Shown one piece after another: positions 43,707 to 53,563 of a stretch of 64,000 nt of DNA. Source of the DNA: Cerasicoccus frondis. Its GTDB lineage: Bacteria; Verrucomicrobiota; Verrucomicrobiia; Opitutales; Cerasicoccaceae. Below the pieces are notes generated by a model. It was not told where the DNA came from and made no database searches. It worked only from the letters and a program-made list of their open reading frames with translations. The position numbers and the translations under genes were made by a program. The stretch is taken from contig JAVDPC010000004.1 of the NCBI GenBank assembly GCA_031296915.1, positions 124,001-188,000 of the forward strand, written 5' to 3'. The stretch's first letter is position 1. Every line of letters begins with the position of its first letter.

Positions 43707-46700
43707 ATGGACATCGCGGCTACTGTGGCTCAAAGGCCGGGCTTACCCGAGTCGGAAGCCACCAAGAAGACTATTCCTTGGTGGGCGTTGATACTGCGAT
43801 ATTTAGGCGCAATCCTGATCTATTTGCTCTTGATGGAAATCGGCGCCTGGATGCCCATTGGTCATTCCATCAACGAAAGCAGCGTCTTTCTCCTTTGGCC
43901 AGCTACCGGGTTTGCCCTGGCGATCACCGTGCGTGGCGGGTATGCTTACCTTGGTGTTTTCGGGTTAACGGCTTTTGCCTGGCACCTGTGCTGCTTGCCA
44001 TTTGGGGCGTTATTCGCTGCGGAGCGAGCGCTATCCATTGTCATCTCGGTTGGCCTGACCACCTTCCTGCTGCGGCGTTTTTTGAAGGACTATGCCCTGG
44101 AGGCAATCCGTGACGTATTCGTATTCCTGGCGTTGGGGCCATTTCTGTGTGGGCTGATTCTCGCCGCGCTGACCTCAGCCATACTCTGTGGGCACATCGA
44201 TGATATCCCCTGGTTTGAATTTTCCCGACTGCTGACGCCCTGGTGGCTGGCCGAAGCAGTCGGCATTCTGATCCTGGCGCCATTTTCCCTTGTCTGGACG
44301 GGGCGAACGAAGATCAATTGGCGCAACCGCCAAATATTTGAAGTGTTTATCTGGCTGGTCGTTCTGCTTGGGCTGGCTTTTGCCGTATTCGACAGCTGGG
44401 CTCCCACCGACACGCTGAAGTATCCGCTGGAGCTTGCCATGTTCCCGGTGGTTTTCTGGGGCGGCATCCGCTTTGGCCAACGTGGCGCAACGGCGGGCGT
44501 GATCATCATCGCGATCATGGCGATCTGGGAAATCCTGCAGGTGCTCGGGCCCACTCAGAAATACATTTCCACCCCGCCGGAGTTCATCTGGGTCTTCGTA
44601 GGCATTCTCAGCGCCACGACGTTCTTCCTGGCGGCGATTATCACGGAGGTGCTCCGCAGCGAGGAAAAAGCCGCCTCCAACGAGCAGCATTTGCAGGCGT
44701 TCATCGACGCATTGCCCGATGCGGCGTTCATCGTCTCGTCCATCGGTCAGTTTAAGGAAGTCTTCGCATCCCAGCGAAGCGGCGTTTACCAGGACATCGA
44801 CACGTGGCAGGGCAAGTTCATTTCCGACTACTGGGACGAGGATCGGACCCAGGTCTTCATGAGTGCGATTCAAAAAGTGCTCAGCACCGGCGAGGCCGAA
44901 AGCATCGAATACCCGCTGCCGCACAAGGGAGAAGAATTCTGGTTTGAGGGACGGCTTGCGCCCATGCGTGAAAAGGGCGAATCCCATTCACCGGACAGCA
45001 TCATCTGGGTCGCCTACGAAATCACCGCGCGCAAACGCGCACAACAAGACTTGGAACTGCGCGACCGCGTCTTGCAAGGCGTCGCCGAAGCCACGAACGC
45101 GCTGCTCGCCAGCAAGGACATGAACGAAGGCGTGGGCCGCGCCCTGGACAGCATTGGCCGCTATGCGCAGGTCGATTCCATCCGTCTGGTCGCCAGTGAT
45201 CCCGATCGCGAGCAACGACGCTCCACCGACGCAACGCCTTGGCGCTGGACGAATGCCCCCTTCGCCACGATGACCCGCAGCTCGGATCCCTCCCTGAACT
45301 GGAGCGAATTACCCGTATCGTGGACCAATCGCCTGGAGGCGGGCGAGGTCGTCCAATGCTCCGCCGAGAGAGCGGGCGATCTGCGCAAGCTCATGGACGA
45401 GCGCAAAATCAAATCTGTGCTCTTGGCGCCAGTTTTTGTCGAAGGAGAATTTTGGGGCGCTTTTGAGCTCTGTGACGACTGCCCCCGCGCCTGGAATGAG
45501 TCCGAAATCGCCTCCCTCAGCGTGGCTGCTGGCAGCTTGGGCAGCTTCATCCAAAGCCGTCGCGGCGAAGAGCAATTACGCATGGCCAAGGAAGCCGCGG
45601 ACCGCGCAAACATGGCCAAAGGCGAATTCCTCGCCATGATGAGCCACGAAATCCGCACGCCGATGAACGCCGTTCTGGGGTACACCGATCTTCTGGCGCA
45701 AACCCCGGTCGATGACCAACAACGCGAATGGCTCGGCATCGTCAACCGCAGTGGCAAGGCCCTCCTGGAACTGATCAACAACATCCTCGATTACTCGAAA
45801 ATCGAGTCTCGCGGAGTCGAGTTGGAATACGTCGAGTTCAGCCTCGAACAATGCGTCATGGAGGCCTTGGAATTGATTTTGGTGAAGGCCAATCAAAAGG
45901 GCATCAAAATCAATTATGAGTTTTCCGAAGCCGATCCGGGCAATTTCCTGGGCGATTCGCACCGCTTAAGACAGATCCTGCTCAACCTCGTCAACAACGC
46001 AGTGAAGTTCACTGAAAAGGGCAGTGTAGACGTGAAAGTGAAGATCACTGACACCAGACAGCTCGGACGTTGCCGCATCGATGTGCAGGTGATCGATTCG
46101 GGCGTGGGCATTCCGCAGGACAAACTCGACAACCTGTTCCAACCATTCTCGCAGGCGGACTCCTCCACCACACGGCGTTTTGGCGGCACCGGCCTCGGCC
46201 TGGTGATCAGTAAGCGATTGATCGAAAAAATGGAGGGAGATGTCTACGTGGAAAGCACAGAGGGCAAAGGCTCGACTTTCGCCTTTCACGTCTTCCTCAA
46301 CCGCGCGGCCAGTCAACCCAAGGCCATTCCGTTGCCCTTGCCGAAAAATACGCCGCTCGCCGTGCTGGCGCCGCTGACGATACTCGTGGTCGAAGACGAC
46401 CCAGTCAATCAGCAGCTCACGCGAGATATCCTCAACGGCATGGGCTACGGCATCTCCATGGCGGCCAATGAATCCGAGGCGGCGAAGCTTCTGGCGGAAA
46501 AGAAATTCAACTGCATCCTGATGGACATCCAGTTACCCGGCAAAAGCGGGTTGGACATCACTCGGGACATTCGGGCCGGCCTACACGGCGCGGAGTATGT
46601 GAAGATCCACATCATCGCCATCACTGCCAACGCCTTGCCAGGCGACCGCAAAAAGTGCCTCGACGCGGGCGTCAATGACTACCTGCCAAAGCCACTGGCG

Positions 46701-46754
46701 CTTCAATCCCTAACCGACGCCCTGATCCTCTGCTCGCAAAAGCGTGGCCGCTAG
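43707..46754 (+). CDS. MASE1-PAS-GAF hybrid sensor histidine kinase
   Basis: A 1015-residue membrane kinase. A multi-helix MASE1-like N-terminal domain (about 25-315) precedes a PAS domain (about 335-450, HLQAFIDALPDAAFIVSSIG), a GAF-like region (about 470-620), HisKA (H647 in MMSHEIRTPMNAVLGY), HATPase (LLNLVNNAVKFTEKGSV; GTGLGLVISKRL) and a C-terminal receiver (about 885-1010; D940 in NCILMDIQLPG). Phosphorelay from H647 to D940 is expected. The ligand sensed by the membrane part is unknown. No obvious partner regulator is adjacent. The 140-base gap from the FmdB-like gene shows no clear motif. Confidence 0.9.
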   Translation: MDIAATVAQRPGLPESEATKKTIPWWALILRYLGAILIYLLLMEIGAWMPIGHSINESSVFLLWPATGFALAITVRGGYAYLGVFGLTAFAWHLCCLPFGALFAAERALSIVISVGLTTFLLRRFLKDYALEAIRDVFVFLALGPFLCGLILAALTSAILCGHIDDIPWFEFSRLLTPWWLAEAVGILILAPFSLVWTGRTKINWRNRQIFEVFIWLVVLLGLAFAVFDSWAPTDTLKYPLELAMFPVVFWGGIRFGQRGATAGVIIIAIMAIWEILQVLGPTQKYISTPPEFIWVFVGILSATTFFLAAIITEVLRSEEKAASNEQHLQAFIDALPDAAFIVSSIGQFKEVFASQRSGVYQDIDTWQGKFISDYWDEDRTQVFMSAIQKVLSTGEAESIEYPLPHKGEEFWFEGRLAPMREKGESHSPDSIIWVAYEITARKRAQQDLELRDRVLQGVAEATNALLASKDMNEGVGRALDSIGRYAQVDSIRLVASDPDREQRRSTDATPWRWTNAPFATMTRSSDPSLNWSELPVSWTNRLEAGEVVQCSAERAGDLRKLMDERKIKSVLLAPVFVEGEFWGAFELCDDCPRAWNESEIASLSVAAGSLGSFIQSRRGEEQLRMAKEAADRANMAKGEFLAMMSHEIRTPMNAVLGYTDLLAQTPVDDQQREWLGIVNRSGKALLELINNILDYSKIESRGVELEYVEFSLEQCVMEALELILVKANQKGIKINYEFSEADPGNFLGDSHRLRQILLNLVNNAVKFTEKGSVDVKVKITDTRQLGRCRIDVQVIDSGVGIPQDKLDNLFQPFSQADSSTTRRFGGTGLGLVISKRLIEKMEGDVYVESTEGKGSTFAFHVFLNRAASQPKAIPLPLPKNTPLAVLAPLTILVVEDDPVNQQLTRDILNGMGYGISMAANESEAAKLLAEKKFNCILMDIQLPGKSGLDITRDIRAGLHGAEYVKIHIIAITANALPGDRKKCLDAGVNDYLPKPLALQSLTDALILCSQKRGR

Positions 46755-46846
46755 GGCATAGCGACGCTGGAAAATTTTTCCTTCGTAAATGACCACTCTT
46801 CACGTAACGTCGCCCGCGACCGTTTCAAGCAACGACTATTTACCCA

Positions 46847-47839
46847 ATGCCACAAAAGACTGATCCAGAACTGCGCGAGTTTTTGCGCAAACTGCCCAAA
46901 ACTGAAACACACCTGCACATCGAGGGGGGGCTGCCATTGGAGCTGCTGCGCGAAGTGCGCCCCGGCATGCCCGAGCCTGAATCCTGGGCGGACGATTTTA
47001 AATACCGCGACTTCGCCCACTTTGAGCAGGAGCTGCTCGACTGGGGTTTTGCCTGGCACACCTCACCCGAGCAATACCACCGCTCCGCGCAAAGGCAGTT
47101 TGAGCGGCACCTGGAGCAGGGCATTCGCTACGTGGAGTGCAGCTTTGCCAGCGGGGTGGCGGAATTCGGCGGGCTCGACGCCAAAGAAATTTTCGTGGCA
47201 ATCAAGGAAGCCGTGCCGAGCGAACTCGAAGTCCGCATTTTTATGGGCATTCACCACAGCGGTTGCGGCCCCAAAATGCGACCGATCATTGAGGACTCGC
47301 TGACTTGGGATGGCTTCGCCGGCATCGACCTGCATGGCCCGGAAGACTTGCCGCTCGAGCCGTGGACTGCGGAAATCTGGGCCGCAGCCCGAGTCGCGGA
47401 TAAATACACCAAGGCGCATGCAGGCGAATTCCTTGGCCCGGATTTCGTGCGCCGCGTCCTCGTGGAGCTCGGCGCCGAACGCATCCAACACGGCATCCGC
47501 TCTGCCGAGGACCCACTGCTGCTCGACCAGCTAAAGGCCAATGGCGTCGCACTGGACATTTGCCCAATCAGCAACCACAAGCTCTCGCCCGGCGTCACGT
47601 TGGAAAACCATCCAATCCGCGAACTTTTCGACGCTGGCGTCAAGGTGACCGTGAGCACGGACGACCCGATCAGCTTCGGCAATGACCTGCTCGACGATTA
47701 CGAGGCGCTGTACTTCCGCCGAGGCTTCTCTCGGGAAGAACTCGTGCAACTCGTCCGCAATGGCCTGGAAGTCGCCCTCGTTGACGAAACAACCCGCCAA
47801 GCCTGGCTGGAAGAGCTGGACGCTACAGCTAGCGCGTAG
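46847..47839 (+). CDS. Adenosine deaminase family protein
   Basis: A 330-residue metal-dependent deaminase of the adenosine/adenine deaminase family. H22 and H24 (KTETHLHIEGG) are the N-terminal metal ligands; KAHAGEF supplies a metal/substrate His and catalytic Glu; RIQHGIRS and the late VTVSTDDPISFG give the remaining His and Asp. The substrate may be adenosine, adenine or a modified nucleoside; residues deciding this are not assignable by eye. Its end overlaps the convergent LacI gene by 11 bases. Confidence 0.85.
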   Translation: MPQKTDPELREFLRKLPKTETHLHIEGGLPLELLREVRPGMPEPESWADDFKYRDFAHFEQELLDWGFAWHTSPEQYHRSAQRQFERHLEQGIRYVECSFASGVAEFGGLDAKEIFVAIKEAVPSELEVRIFMGIHHSGCGPKMRPIIEDSLTWDGFAGIDLHGPEDLPLEPWTAEIWAAARVADKYTKAHAGEFLGPDFVRRVLVELGAERIQHGIRSAEDPLLLDQLKANGVALDICPISNHKLSPGVTLENHPIRELFDAGVKVTVSTDDPISFGNDLLDDYEALYFRRGFSREELVQLVRNGLEVALVDETTRQAWLEELDATASA

Positions 47840-48866
47840 ACTCGCGCTCGACGACCTGGGGCGCCACTTCGAGGCTTTCAGGCTTCTCACCATCGATGTA
47901 GGCGACGAGCCGTTTGATCAGTTCCTGCCCGATGGTGGTCATTTCCGCAGTCACCGAACTCAAGGGCAAAGTGGACGAGGTGCAAACGGGGGAGTCGTCC
48001 ACGCCGATGACGCGCACCTGTTCGGGCAGATCGAACCCGGCCTCCCGCAGCACATTGATCGCGCCGATGGCCTGCGGGTCCGACTGCGCGACAATGCCGT
48101 CGAAGGCGACCTGGCTCTGGATCAGGCGTTCGGCCATTTGGCGACCAGCCATGAAGCTGAAATTCTGCACCATCGCGTCGGCGTCCAGCGCCACACGCAA
48201 TCCCTCACTCGCTTCCAGGCCAGCCTCCTTCATCGCGTCGAGATAGCCTTGTAGACGCTCGTCGTCACTGTCATATACGCAGAAAAACGCCGGGCGCCGA
48301 CAGCCCTTTTCAATCAAATGCTGCGTCGCCAGTTTGCCCTGCAAGTAGTTATCGTAGGTGATGTTGGCGATGCTGGGCACCGTGTAGCGCCGAAAGCTGG
48401 TGATGACCGGCAAGCCGTCTTTGTTCAAATTTTCAATCAGTGAATGCGTCTCCAGGTGCGGCACGCCAGCCACGATCAAGCCGTCGACCGAGCGGTAAAT
48501 CTCCTGGTTGCAGAAGTCGAAAAAGCCCTGGTCATCTTCGAAGAATTGCAACCACAGGCGGAGTCCGTGCTTGTTTAATTCCTTGGTGATGCCCATGAGC
48601 AGCTTGTCGAAGAGTTCGCTGCCGGGGACGCCAATGGGATGGATCAACAGCCCCACCGCGCCAAAGCGACCGCGCTTCAGCGCAGAAGATAAGGGGTTGG
48701 GCCGGAAATCGAGCTCTTTGGCGCGCCGGAGTATTTTCTCCTGCAATTCAGGCCGGACTTTGGTGGTTCCCAGATTGCCGCTAATCACCTTGGAAACCAG
48801 GGAATTGGATACGCCCAGCTCGATGGCGATATCTTTGATTTTGACGGTTTTTCTCGATCTTTGCAT
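47829..48866 (-). CDS. LacI-family transcriptional regulator
   Basis: A 345-residue LacI-type repressor. The N-terminal helix-turn-helix reads KIKDIAIELGVSNSLVSKVI with the hinge helix near RPNPLSSALKRGR. The rest is a periplasmic-binding-protein-like ligand domain with GLIVAGVPHLETHSLIENL, FDGIVAQSDPQAIGAINVL and VIGVDDSPVCTSSTLPLSSV. It is divergent from the sulfatase gene across a 149-base gap with two inverted repeats, so it probably controls that pair. The effector is unknown, likely a sugar or oligosaccharide. Confidence 0.93.
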   Translation of the reverse strand: MQRSRKTVKIKDIAIELGVSNSLVSKVISGNLGTTKVRPELQEKILRRAKELDFRPNPLSSALKRGRFGAVGLLIHPIGVPGSELFDKLLMGITKELNKHGLRLWLQFFEDDQGFFDFCNQEIYRSVDGLIVAGVPHLETHSLIENLNKDGLPVITSFRRYTVPSIANITYDNYLQGKLATQHLIEKGCRRPAFFCVYDSDDERLQGYLDAMKEAGLEASEGLRVALDADAMVQNFSFMAGRQMAERLIQSQVAFDGIVAQSDPQAIGAINVLREAGFDLPEQVRVIGVDDSPVCTSSTLPLSSVTAEMTTIGQELIKRLVAYIDGEKPESLEVAPQVVERESTR

Positions 48867-48937
48867 CTCTTAGGTAGAACGATGGAGTGTTTTTGATGTT
48901 TTGGGGTAAACCTTCGTTTTCCCGAAAAATTAGATTT

Positions 48938-48984
48938 AATCAATCATATTCACTTTATTGATTGTCACTTTAACGGAGCGTTAA
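48938..48984. promoter_or_regulatory. Two inverted repeats between lacI-type gene and sulfatase
   Basis: AATCAAT (48938-48944) and ATTGATT (48957-48963) are perfect arms with a 12-base spacer. TTAACG-gag-CGTTAA (48970-48984) is a second, tighter palindrome about 30 bases before the sulfatase start. The central CG-flanked form of the second resembles LacI-family operators, so it is the better operator candidate. Confidence 0.45.
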
Positions 48985-49015
48985 GTAGCTTAATCTATCG
49001 ATAAATCCCCAATCA

Positions 49016-50332
49016 ATGGTTCGCTCAAATCTACTTGTCATCATGACGGATCAGCAGTGCGCCGACGCACTTGGCTGCGCCAGCGGCGGTAATTACGCAA
49101 CGCCAAACCTGGATCGACTCGCAGCGCGTGGCGTCCGTTTTGAGAAAGCCTACACCAGCCAACCCATCTGCGTGCCGGCGCGCTGCAGCATGCTGACGGG
49201 CCTGATGCCGCATCAAACCGGGGTAACTTATAATGTGTCCGCAGGCTCCATGCAAGGCGCCCCCCTCAGTCGCCTCATCGACGAGGCCGGCTACGACACC
49301 GCCTACATCGGCAAATGGCACATTGAGCATGATCCTGCTGATCAAGACTGGCATGGCTTCCGCACTACCGTACGCATGCAGGGCAACAACCTGGATGCAA
49401 ATATCGAGGAGCCAATTCGGGAATTTCTCCTGCGCGACCGCGAACAGCCGTTTTTCCTGTTTGCCTCATTCGTCAATCCACATGACATCTGCGAAGTCGC
49501 GCGGATGATCGCAGGCCAAGAAGAACATTATAAGAATGGCGAGATCCCGCCCTTTCCTCCACCGCACCAGTGCCCACCCCTGCCCGCCAATTTCGCCATC
49601 CCCCCCAATGAACCCAGCGTAATCCGGGAGCACCAGCAGGAGCTCAGAGGCGGCGAGGCGATGGGCTATATCGGCGCGACATTTGACGAAGGGCAATGGC
49701 GGCAATATCGCTGGGCGTATCAGCAGCTCGTTTCATTGGTGGACGCCCGCATCGGCCGTCTGCTCGACGCCTTGGAGGAATCCGGCCAGGCGAATAACAC
49801 GGCCATTGTGTTCTTCAGCGATCACGGCGACGGCAACGGCGCCCACCAGTGGCATCAGAAAAACATCTTCTACGAGGAAAGCGCCCGCGTGCCCTTCATT
49901 TTGGTTCCGCCTGGCGGCTGTCCGACGGCGGAAAATCACGAAGCCCTCGTCAACGCCTGCCTCGACCTCTTCCCGACCCTGCTCGACTATGCAGGGCTGC
50001 CAACGCCAGCTGATCGCCTTGGGCGCAGCCTCAAGCCGATCCTCGAAGGGCGCTCCGTCAGCCAGCATGATTACGTGGTCTCACAGACCAACCTTCACCT
50101 GAGCTACGGCGCTCCCGGCCCCACCAATGGCCGCATGCTCCGAACGGCGGACTATAAATACGTCTGCTTTGATTCGGGTAGCAACCGCGAGCAGCTCTTT
50201 CACTTGCCCAGCGACCCCGGGGAGACCCACAGTCTGGCCAATGATCCTCACCATGCCGAAACGCTGCGCGCGCACCGCCAGCTGCTTCAGGAATGGATTG
50301 AGCGAACGGAGGATCCGTTTCAGGCGACCTGA
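49016..50332 (+). CDS. Type I sulfatase, cytoplasmic by sequence
   Basis: A 438-residue sulfatase. C52 in PICVPARCSMLTG is the formylglycine precursor (C-x-P-x-R). Metal-site Asp residues are in VIMTDQQCADALG and in IVFFSDHGDGNGAHQW. No signal peptide is visible, unusual for a catabolic sulfatase and suggesting an intracellular substrate, perhaps a sulfated oligosaccharide after uptake. The activating enzyme (FGE or anSME) is not adjacent; the FGE-like domain at 40070 belongs to a pseudokinase and should not be assumed to serve it. A second gene follows within 70 bases. Confidence 0.92.
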   Translation: MVRSNLLVIMTDQQCADALGCASGGNYATPNLDRLAARGVRFEKAYTSQPICVPARCSMLTGLMPHQTGVTYNVSAGSMQGAPLSRLIDEAGYDTAYIGKWHIEHDPADQDWHGFRTTVRMQGNNLDANIEEPIREFLLRDREQPFFLFASFVNPHDICEVARMIAGQEEHYKNGEIPPFPPPHQCPPLPANFAIPPNEPSVIREHQQELRGGEAMGYIGATFDEGQWRQYRWAYQQLVSLVDARIGRLLDALEESGQANNTAIVFFSDHGDGNGAHQWHQKNIFYEESARVPFILVPPGGCPTAENHEALVNACLDLFPTLLDYAGLPTPADRLGRSLKPILEGRSVSQHDYVVSQTNLHLSYGAPGPTNGRMLRTADYKYVCFDSGSNREQLFHLPSDPGETHSLANDPHHAETLRAHRQLLQEWIERTEDPFQAT

Positions 50333-50401
50333 CAGCCTTATCAATGGATTAATTACTTGCCGCAACTCAGTTTTGCCGCAAAAATCATCCAATTGATTCA
50401 G

Positions 50402-52405
50402 ATGATCCCCGAAAACCTTCCTACCTCTTGGCGATGGGATGTCACTCAAGCGCCCTTCCATGCCGACCCCACCGGCGCCACTGACTGTACCGACGCCCTA
50501 ATTGCTGCGATGAATGCAGCGACGGCCTTGACCATCGGCGCGTTTGGCCAAGCTCTACATGAGATCGCCGCCCTGCCCTTCCTCAATGGCTACCACCCGG
50601 ACGGCTTTGAGAATCGTAAGGAAAACAGCCGCATCGTCGGCATTTTCCCGGCGCGGTTGCCGTACGTGCCAACCATTTACCTGCCCGAAGGCGTCTACCT
50701 AGTCAGCGACCGTATCCTCTACACCCACACCAACCTGACTAATTCCGGCAATTCCGAGCTCAACGCCCAGATTCGCCTGCGAGGAGACGGTCCCGACAAA
50801 AGCGTCATTCGCCTGGCGGACCGCTCCAAGGCGTTCCAGGGCGACTTTCCCCGAGCCGTCGTTTCCGTCATGCGCGGCGAACGCACGAATGTCGCGATGT
50901 CCAACTACGTTGAGGATCTGGCCATCGACGTCGGCTCAGGTAACCCCGCAGCCGTCGGACTCGACTTTTACGCAAATAACTCCGGCAGCGTACGCAATGT
51001 GGCGATCCGCTCCAGCGATGGCAAAGGCTGCTACGGGCTGATGCTAGGCCACGCCAACTACTCCGGCATTTTGCTGAAGCACATTCAGATCGAAGGCTTC
51101 CACACTGGGCTGCACATCGAGTCGCGCACCGCGACCATGTTCATGACGGGGGAGGACATTGCCATTGCCAACTGCGAGCTCGGGGTTTTTACCGGGCGCC
51201 CCTCCGCCAGCCTGCGCAACATCCAGGTGAGCGATTGCCAGGCGGGCGTCGTGACGGATGGCGCTGGCGGGCTCCTGGTCATCGTGGATTCTCAATTTCA
51301 AGGCACGCCTGGTGGCCAGGCAATCGAGCTGCGCGACGGCCATCTTTATGCGTCCAACATCCGCATCAGGGGATTCGAGCGCGACCACCAGATCAACGAG
51401 CTGGTGCTGCCAGAGCTGGACTTGCCCAAGGGCGTGATGCCGCGATTACCCGTCGAAGACACCCCCGCTACGCCTGCCAGCGACAGCCAATGCTTGGTCA
51501 ACGACTTTGGGGCCACGGGCGATGGCGTTGCCGATGACTCCGACGCCATCCAAGCCGCGCTCAATTCAGGGGCGGAAGAAGTTCACTTTGGCCCGGGCAA
51601 ATACCTACTCGATTCTCCAGTCGCCATCCCACCTGGCGTGAACCGCGTAGCTTTTCATTTTGCTGACCTCGTCGCGGGCCCAACCTTACGCACAAAGCGC
51701 GACCAGGGCGCCTTCATTGTCCAAGGGGAGGCCGATACGCCCCTCCTCTTTGAAGACCTCTTTGCCTGGGAGCAGTGGAGCGGCGAGCATTACACGCTCG
51801 AGCACGCCAGCCAGCGCACGCTGATCATCAGTGATGTCCACACCCAAACGCTGCCGCTCTACCGCAACAGCGTTTCGGGGGGCAAGGTGTTCCTCGACAA
51901 CGTGGCGTGCACGGCGGGCGTCATCCCGGGCTCCAAGCACCACGACCGTATCTGCATGCACTTCACTGGCCAGCAAGTCTGGGCGCGACAGATCAACCCG
52001 GAGCGTGGCGAGCCGATGATGCTCAATGATGGAGGCTATCTCTGGATTCTGGGCTACAAAACCGAAGACGACGCCACAGCCGTGCACACCATCAACGGCG
52101 GTCGCACCGAGGTCCTCGGTGGCGTGCTCAATTGCGGCGGACGTCTGCACGCCGCGTTTCTGGCCGAGGATTCCGCCATGCGGATTACGACCACGAGCAA
52201 TGGCTGGTGTAAAGACAACGTCATCCACACCGCCATACGGGAAATCCAATCCGGCAAGGAAATGCTGTTCGCCGCCAGCGAATTTCCCAATCGTGGCCTT
52301 GAGCCCAACCGCGGCCCTCAGTTCATTATCCCCCTGTATGCAACACCTCTAACTGAGCAGCTGACCACGAAAGCGACCAGAATCGGACAAGGCGTTTCAG
52401 GTTAG
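50402..52405 (+). CDS. Beta-helix protein, pectate-lyase-3-like, paired with sulfatase
   Basis: A 667-residue protein I start at the ATG at 50402 (MIPENLPTSWRWDVTQAPFH); 45 more bases are open upstream. Two Pectate_lyase_3-type beta-helix entries are visible: the first near residues 15-60 (HADPTGATDCTDALIAAMN) and the second near 365-390 (DFGATGDGVADDSDAIQAAL). Both have the turn where a lyase/hydrolase fold begins. Repeated short strands with N/D/G turns follow each. No signal peptide is visible. Catalytic residues and substrate cannot be named; it may be a polysaccharide lyase, an epimerase or a GH. Its place behind the sulfatase suggests joint work on a sulfated sugar. Confidence 0.75.
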   Translation: MIPENLPTSWRWDVTQAPFHADPTGATDCTDALIAAMNAATALTIGAFGQALHEIAALPFLNGYHPDGFENRKENSRIVGIFPARLPYVPTIYLPEGVYLVSDRILYTHTNLTNSGNSELNAQIRLRGDGPDKSVIRLADRSKAFQGDFPRAVVSVMRGERTNVAMSNYVEDLAIDVGSGNPAAVGLDFYANNSGSVRNVAIRSSDGKGCYGLMLGHANYSGILLKHIQIEGFHTGLHIESRTATMFMTGEDIAIANCELGVFTGRPSASLRNIQVSDCQAGVVTDGAGGLLVIVDSQFQGTPGGQAIELRDGHLYASNIRIRGFERDHQINELVLPELDLPKGVMPRLPVEDTPATPASDSQCLVNDFGATGDGVADDSDAIQAALNSGAEEVHFGPGKYLLDSPVAIPPGVNRVAFHFADLVAGPTLRTKRDQGAFIVQGEADTPLLFEDLFAWEQWSGEHYTLEHASQRTLIISDVHTQTLPLYRNSVSGGKVFLDNVACTAGVIPGSKHHDRICMHFTGQQVWARQINPERGEPMMLNDGGYLWILGYKTEDDATAVHTINGGRTEVLGGVLNCGGRLHAAFLAEDSAMRITTTSNGWCKDNVIHTAIREIQSGKEMLFAASEFPNRGLEPNRGPQFIIPLYATPLTEQLTTKATRIGQGVSG

Positions 52406-52515
52406 AGCATTGAGAAAAACCTCATAGAACCAGTGCAGTCACCTCACCCCTCAAAATTTAGGGCTATCTAGACTTGCTCAAAATTTACCCTACATAGTGC
52501 GCATGCATTAGAATT

Positions 52516-52528
52516 GCATTTGCAATGC
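52516..52528. promoter_or_regulatory. Inverted repeat in the sigma-factor upstream region
   Basis: The 274-base gap before the sigma factor is AT-rich. GCATT-TGC-AATGC at 52516-52528 is a compact palindrome; its half-site TGCATTT recurs in the bphO upstream region (8077-8089). No confident promoter elements are visible. Function unknown. Confidence 0.35.
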
Positions 52529-52679
52529 ATTTACATCCTTTACACATTTTTAGACGCCCGTAAAAAAACCCTCAAAAAATACGTTAATTTTTATAACACT
52601 AATCATTAACAACTTACAAAACGAAAAAAAATCATGGCATGGGCAGTGCTTAATATATGGCATCAACCAATTAGTTATC

Positions 52680-53471
52680 ATGTATGCCGACCATCCAATT
52701 TCCGACCTTAACGAAAACACCGTTGCCGCCAAGACACGCAACGAACTGATTGAAGAATTCTACCCGCTCGTGCGGACCATCGTCAACAGCATGCTGGCTC
52801 ACCTCCCAACGTGCGCCGATGCAGAGGAACTGCACAGCGTTGGCGTCACCGGCCTGATCGCCGCAATCGATCGCTACGAGCCACGCCACGCCAAAACTTT
52901 TAAGTCCTACGCCGGCACCCGCATCCGCGGCGCCATCCTGGACGAACTGCGCCGCATGGACGCCCTCCCCCGCACCCGCCGCGCCAAAGTGCGCAAGATG
53001 CGCGCCGCAGTCGAAAAGCTCGAACAGAAGCTGGGACGCGCGCCAAGCGACAGCGAACTCGCCACTGAGCTCAAGCTGTCCCCCAAGCAGTATGAGAAGT
53101 TCCGCACCAGCGCCGAGCCCGTCATGTTCGTCTCACTCGACCAAGGCAACAGCGCCTCTTCTGAAGACGAACCCAACTTGCACGAAACCATCGCCGATGA
53201 CCGCGACGTCCCCGTCCTCCAGCGCCTTGAGCGCTCGGAAATGATCGACGAAGTTGCACAACTCATTGAATCCCTGCCCGAGCGCCAGCGCTCCATCATC
53301 GTTCAGTATTACTACGAAGGCAAACGCCTGTCAGACATCGCCGAAGTCTTTGGCGTAACCGAAGCCCGCATTTGCCAGATCCACAGCCAAGCCGTCACCA
53401 AGCTCCGCCGCTGCTTCCAAAAGCTTGGCGCCGGAGCCAGCTTCGAGGAAGTCGAAGCTGCGGCTAGTTAA
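52680..53471 (+). CDS. FliA/WhiG-type RNA polymerase sigma factor
   Basis: A 263-residue sigma-70-family protein of the FliA/WhiG class (regions 2-3-4 without region 1). Region 2 is seen in EELHSVGVTGLIAAIDRYEP and FKSYAGTRIRGAILDELRRM; region 3 in GRAPSDSELATELKLS; region 4 in LPERQRSIIVQYYYEGKRLS and the HTH AEVFGVTEARICQIHSQAV. No flagellar genes are in view, so it may drive stress, motility-unrelated or envelope genes. A perfect terminator follows within 30 bases. The next gene is TonB-like. Confidence 0.93.
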   Translation: MYADHPISDLNENTVAAKTRNELIEEFYPLVRTIVNSMLAHLPTCADAEELHSVGVTGLIAAIDRYEPRHAKTFKSYAGTRIRGAILDELRRMDALPRTRRAKVRKMRAAVEKLEQKLGRAPSDSELATELKLSPKQYEKFRTSAEPVMFVSLDQGNSASSEDEPNLHETIADDRDVPVLQRLERSEMIDEVAQLIESLPERQRSIIVQYYYEGKRLSDIAEVFGVTEARICQIHSQAVTKLRRCFQKLGAGASFEEVEAAAS

Positions 53472-53495
53472 TAAGCTTCGGCAAAAATTTTTGTG

Positions 53496-53530
53496 GCGGC
53501 TAATTGGAAACAATTAGCCGCTTTTCTTTT
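53496..53530 (+). terminator. Intrinsic terminator after the sigma-factor gene
   Basis: GCGGCTAATTG (53496-53506) pairs perfectly with CAATTAGCCGC (53511-53521) around a GAAA tetraloop, followed by TTTTCTTTT. This is a textbook Rho-independent terminator and isolates the sigma gene from the TonB-like gene downstream. Confidence 0.93.
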
Positions 53531-53563
53531 CCACATAGTTGGTTCAATATCTTGGGGAGGAGA

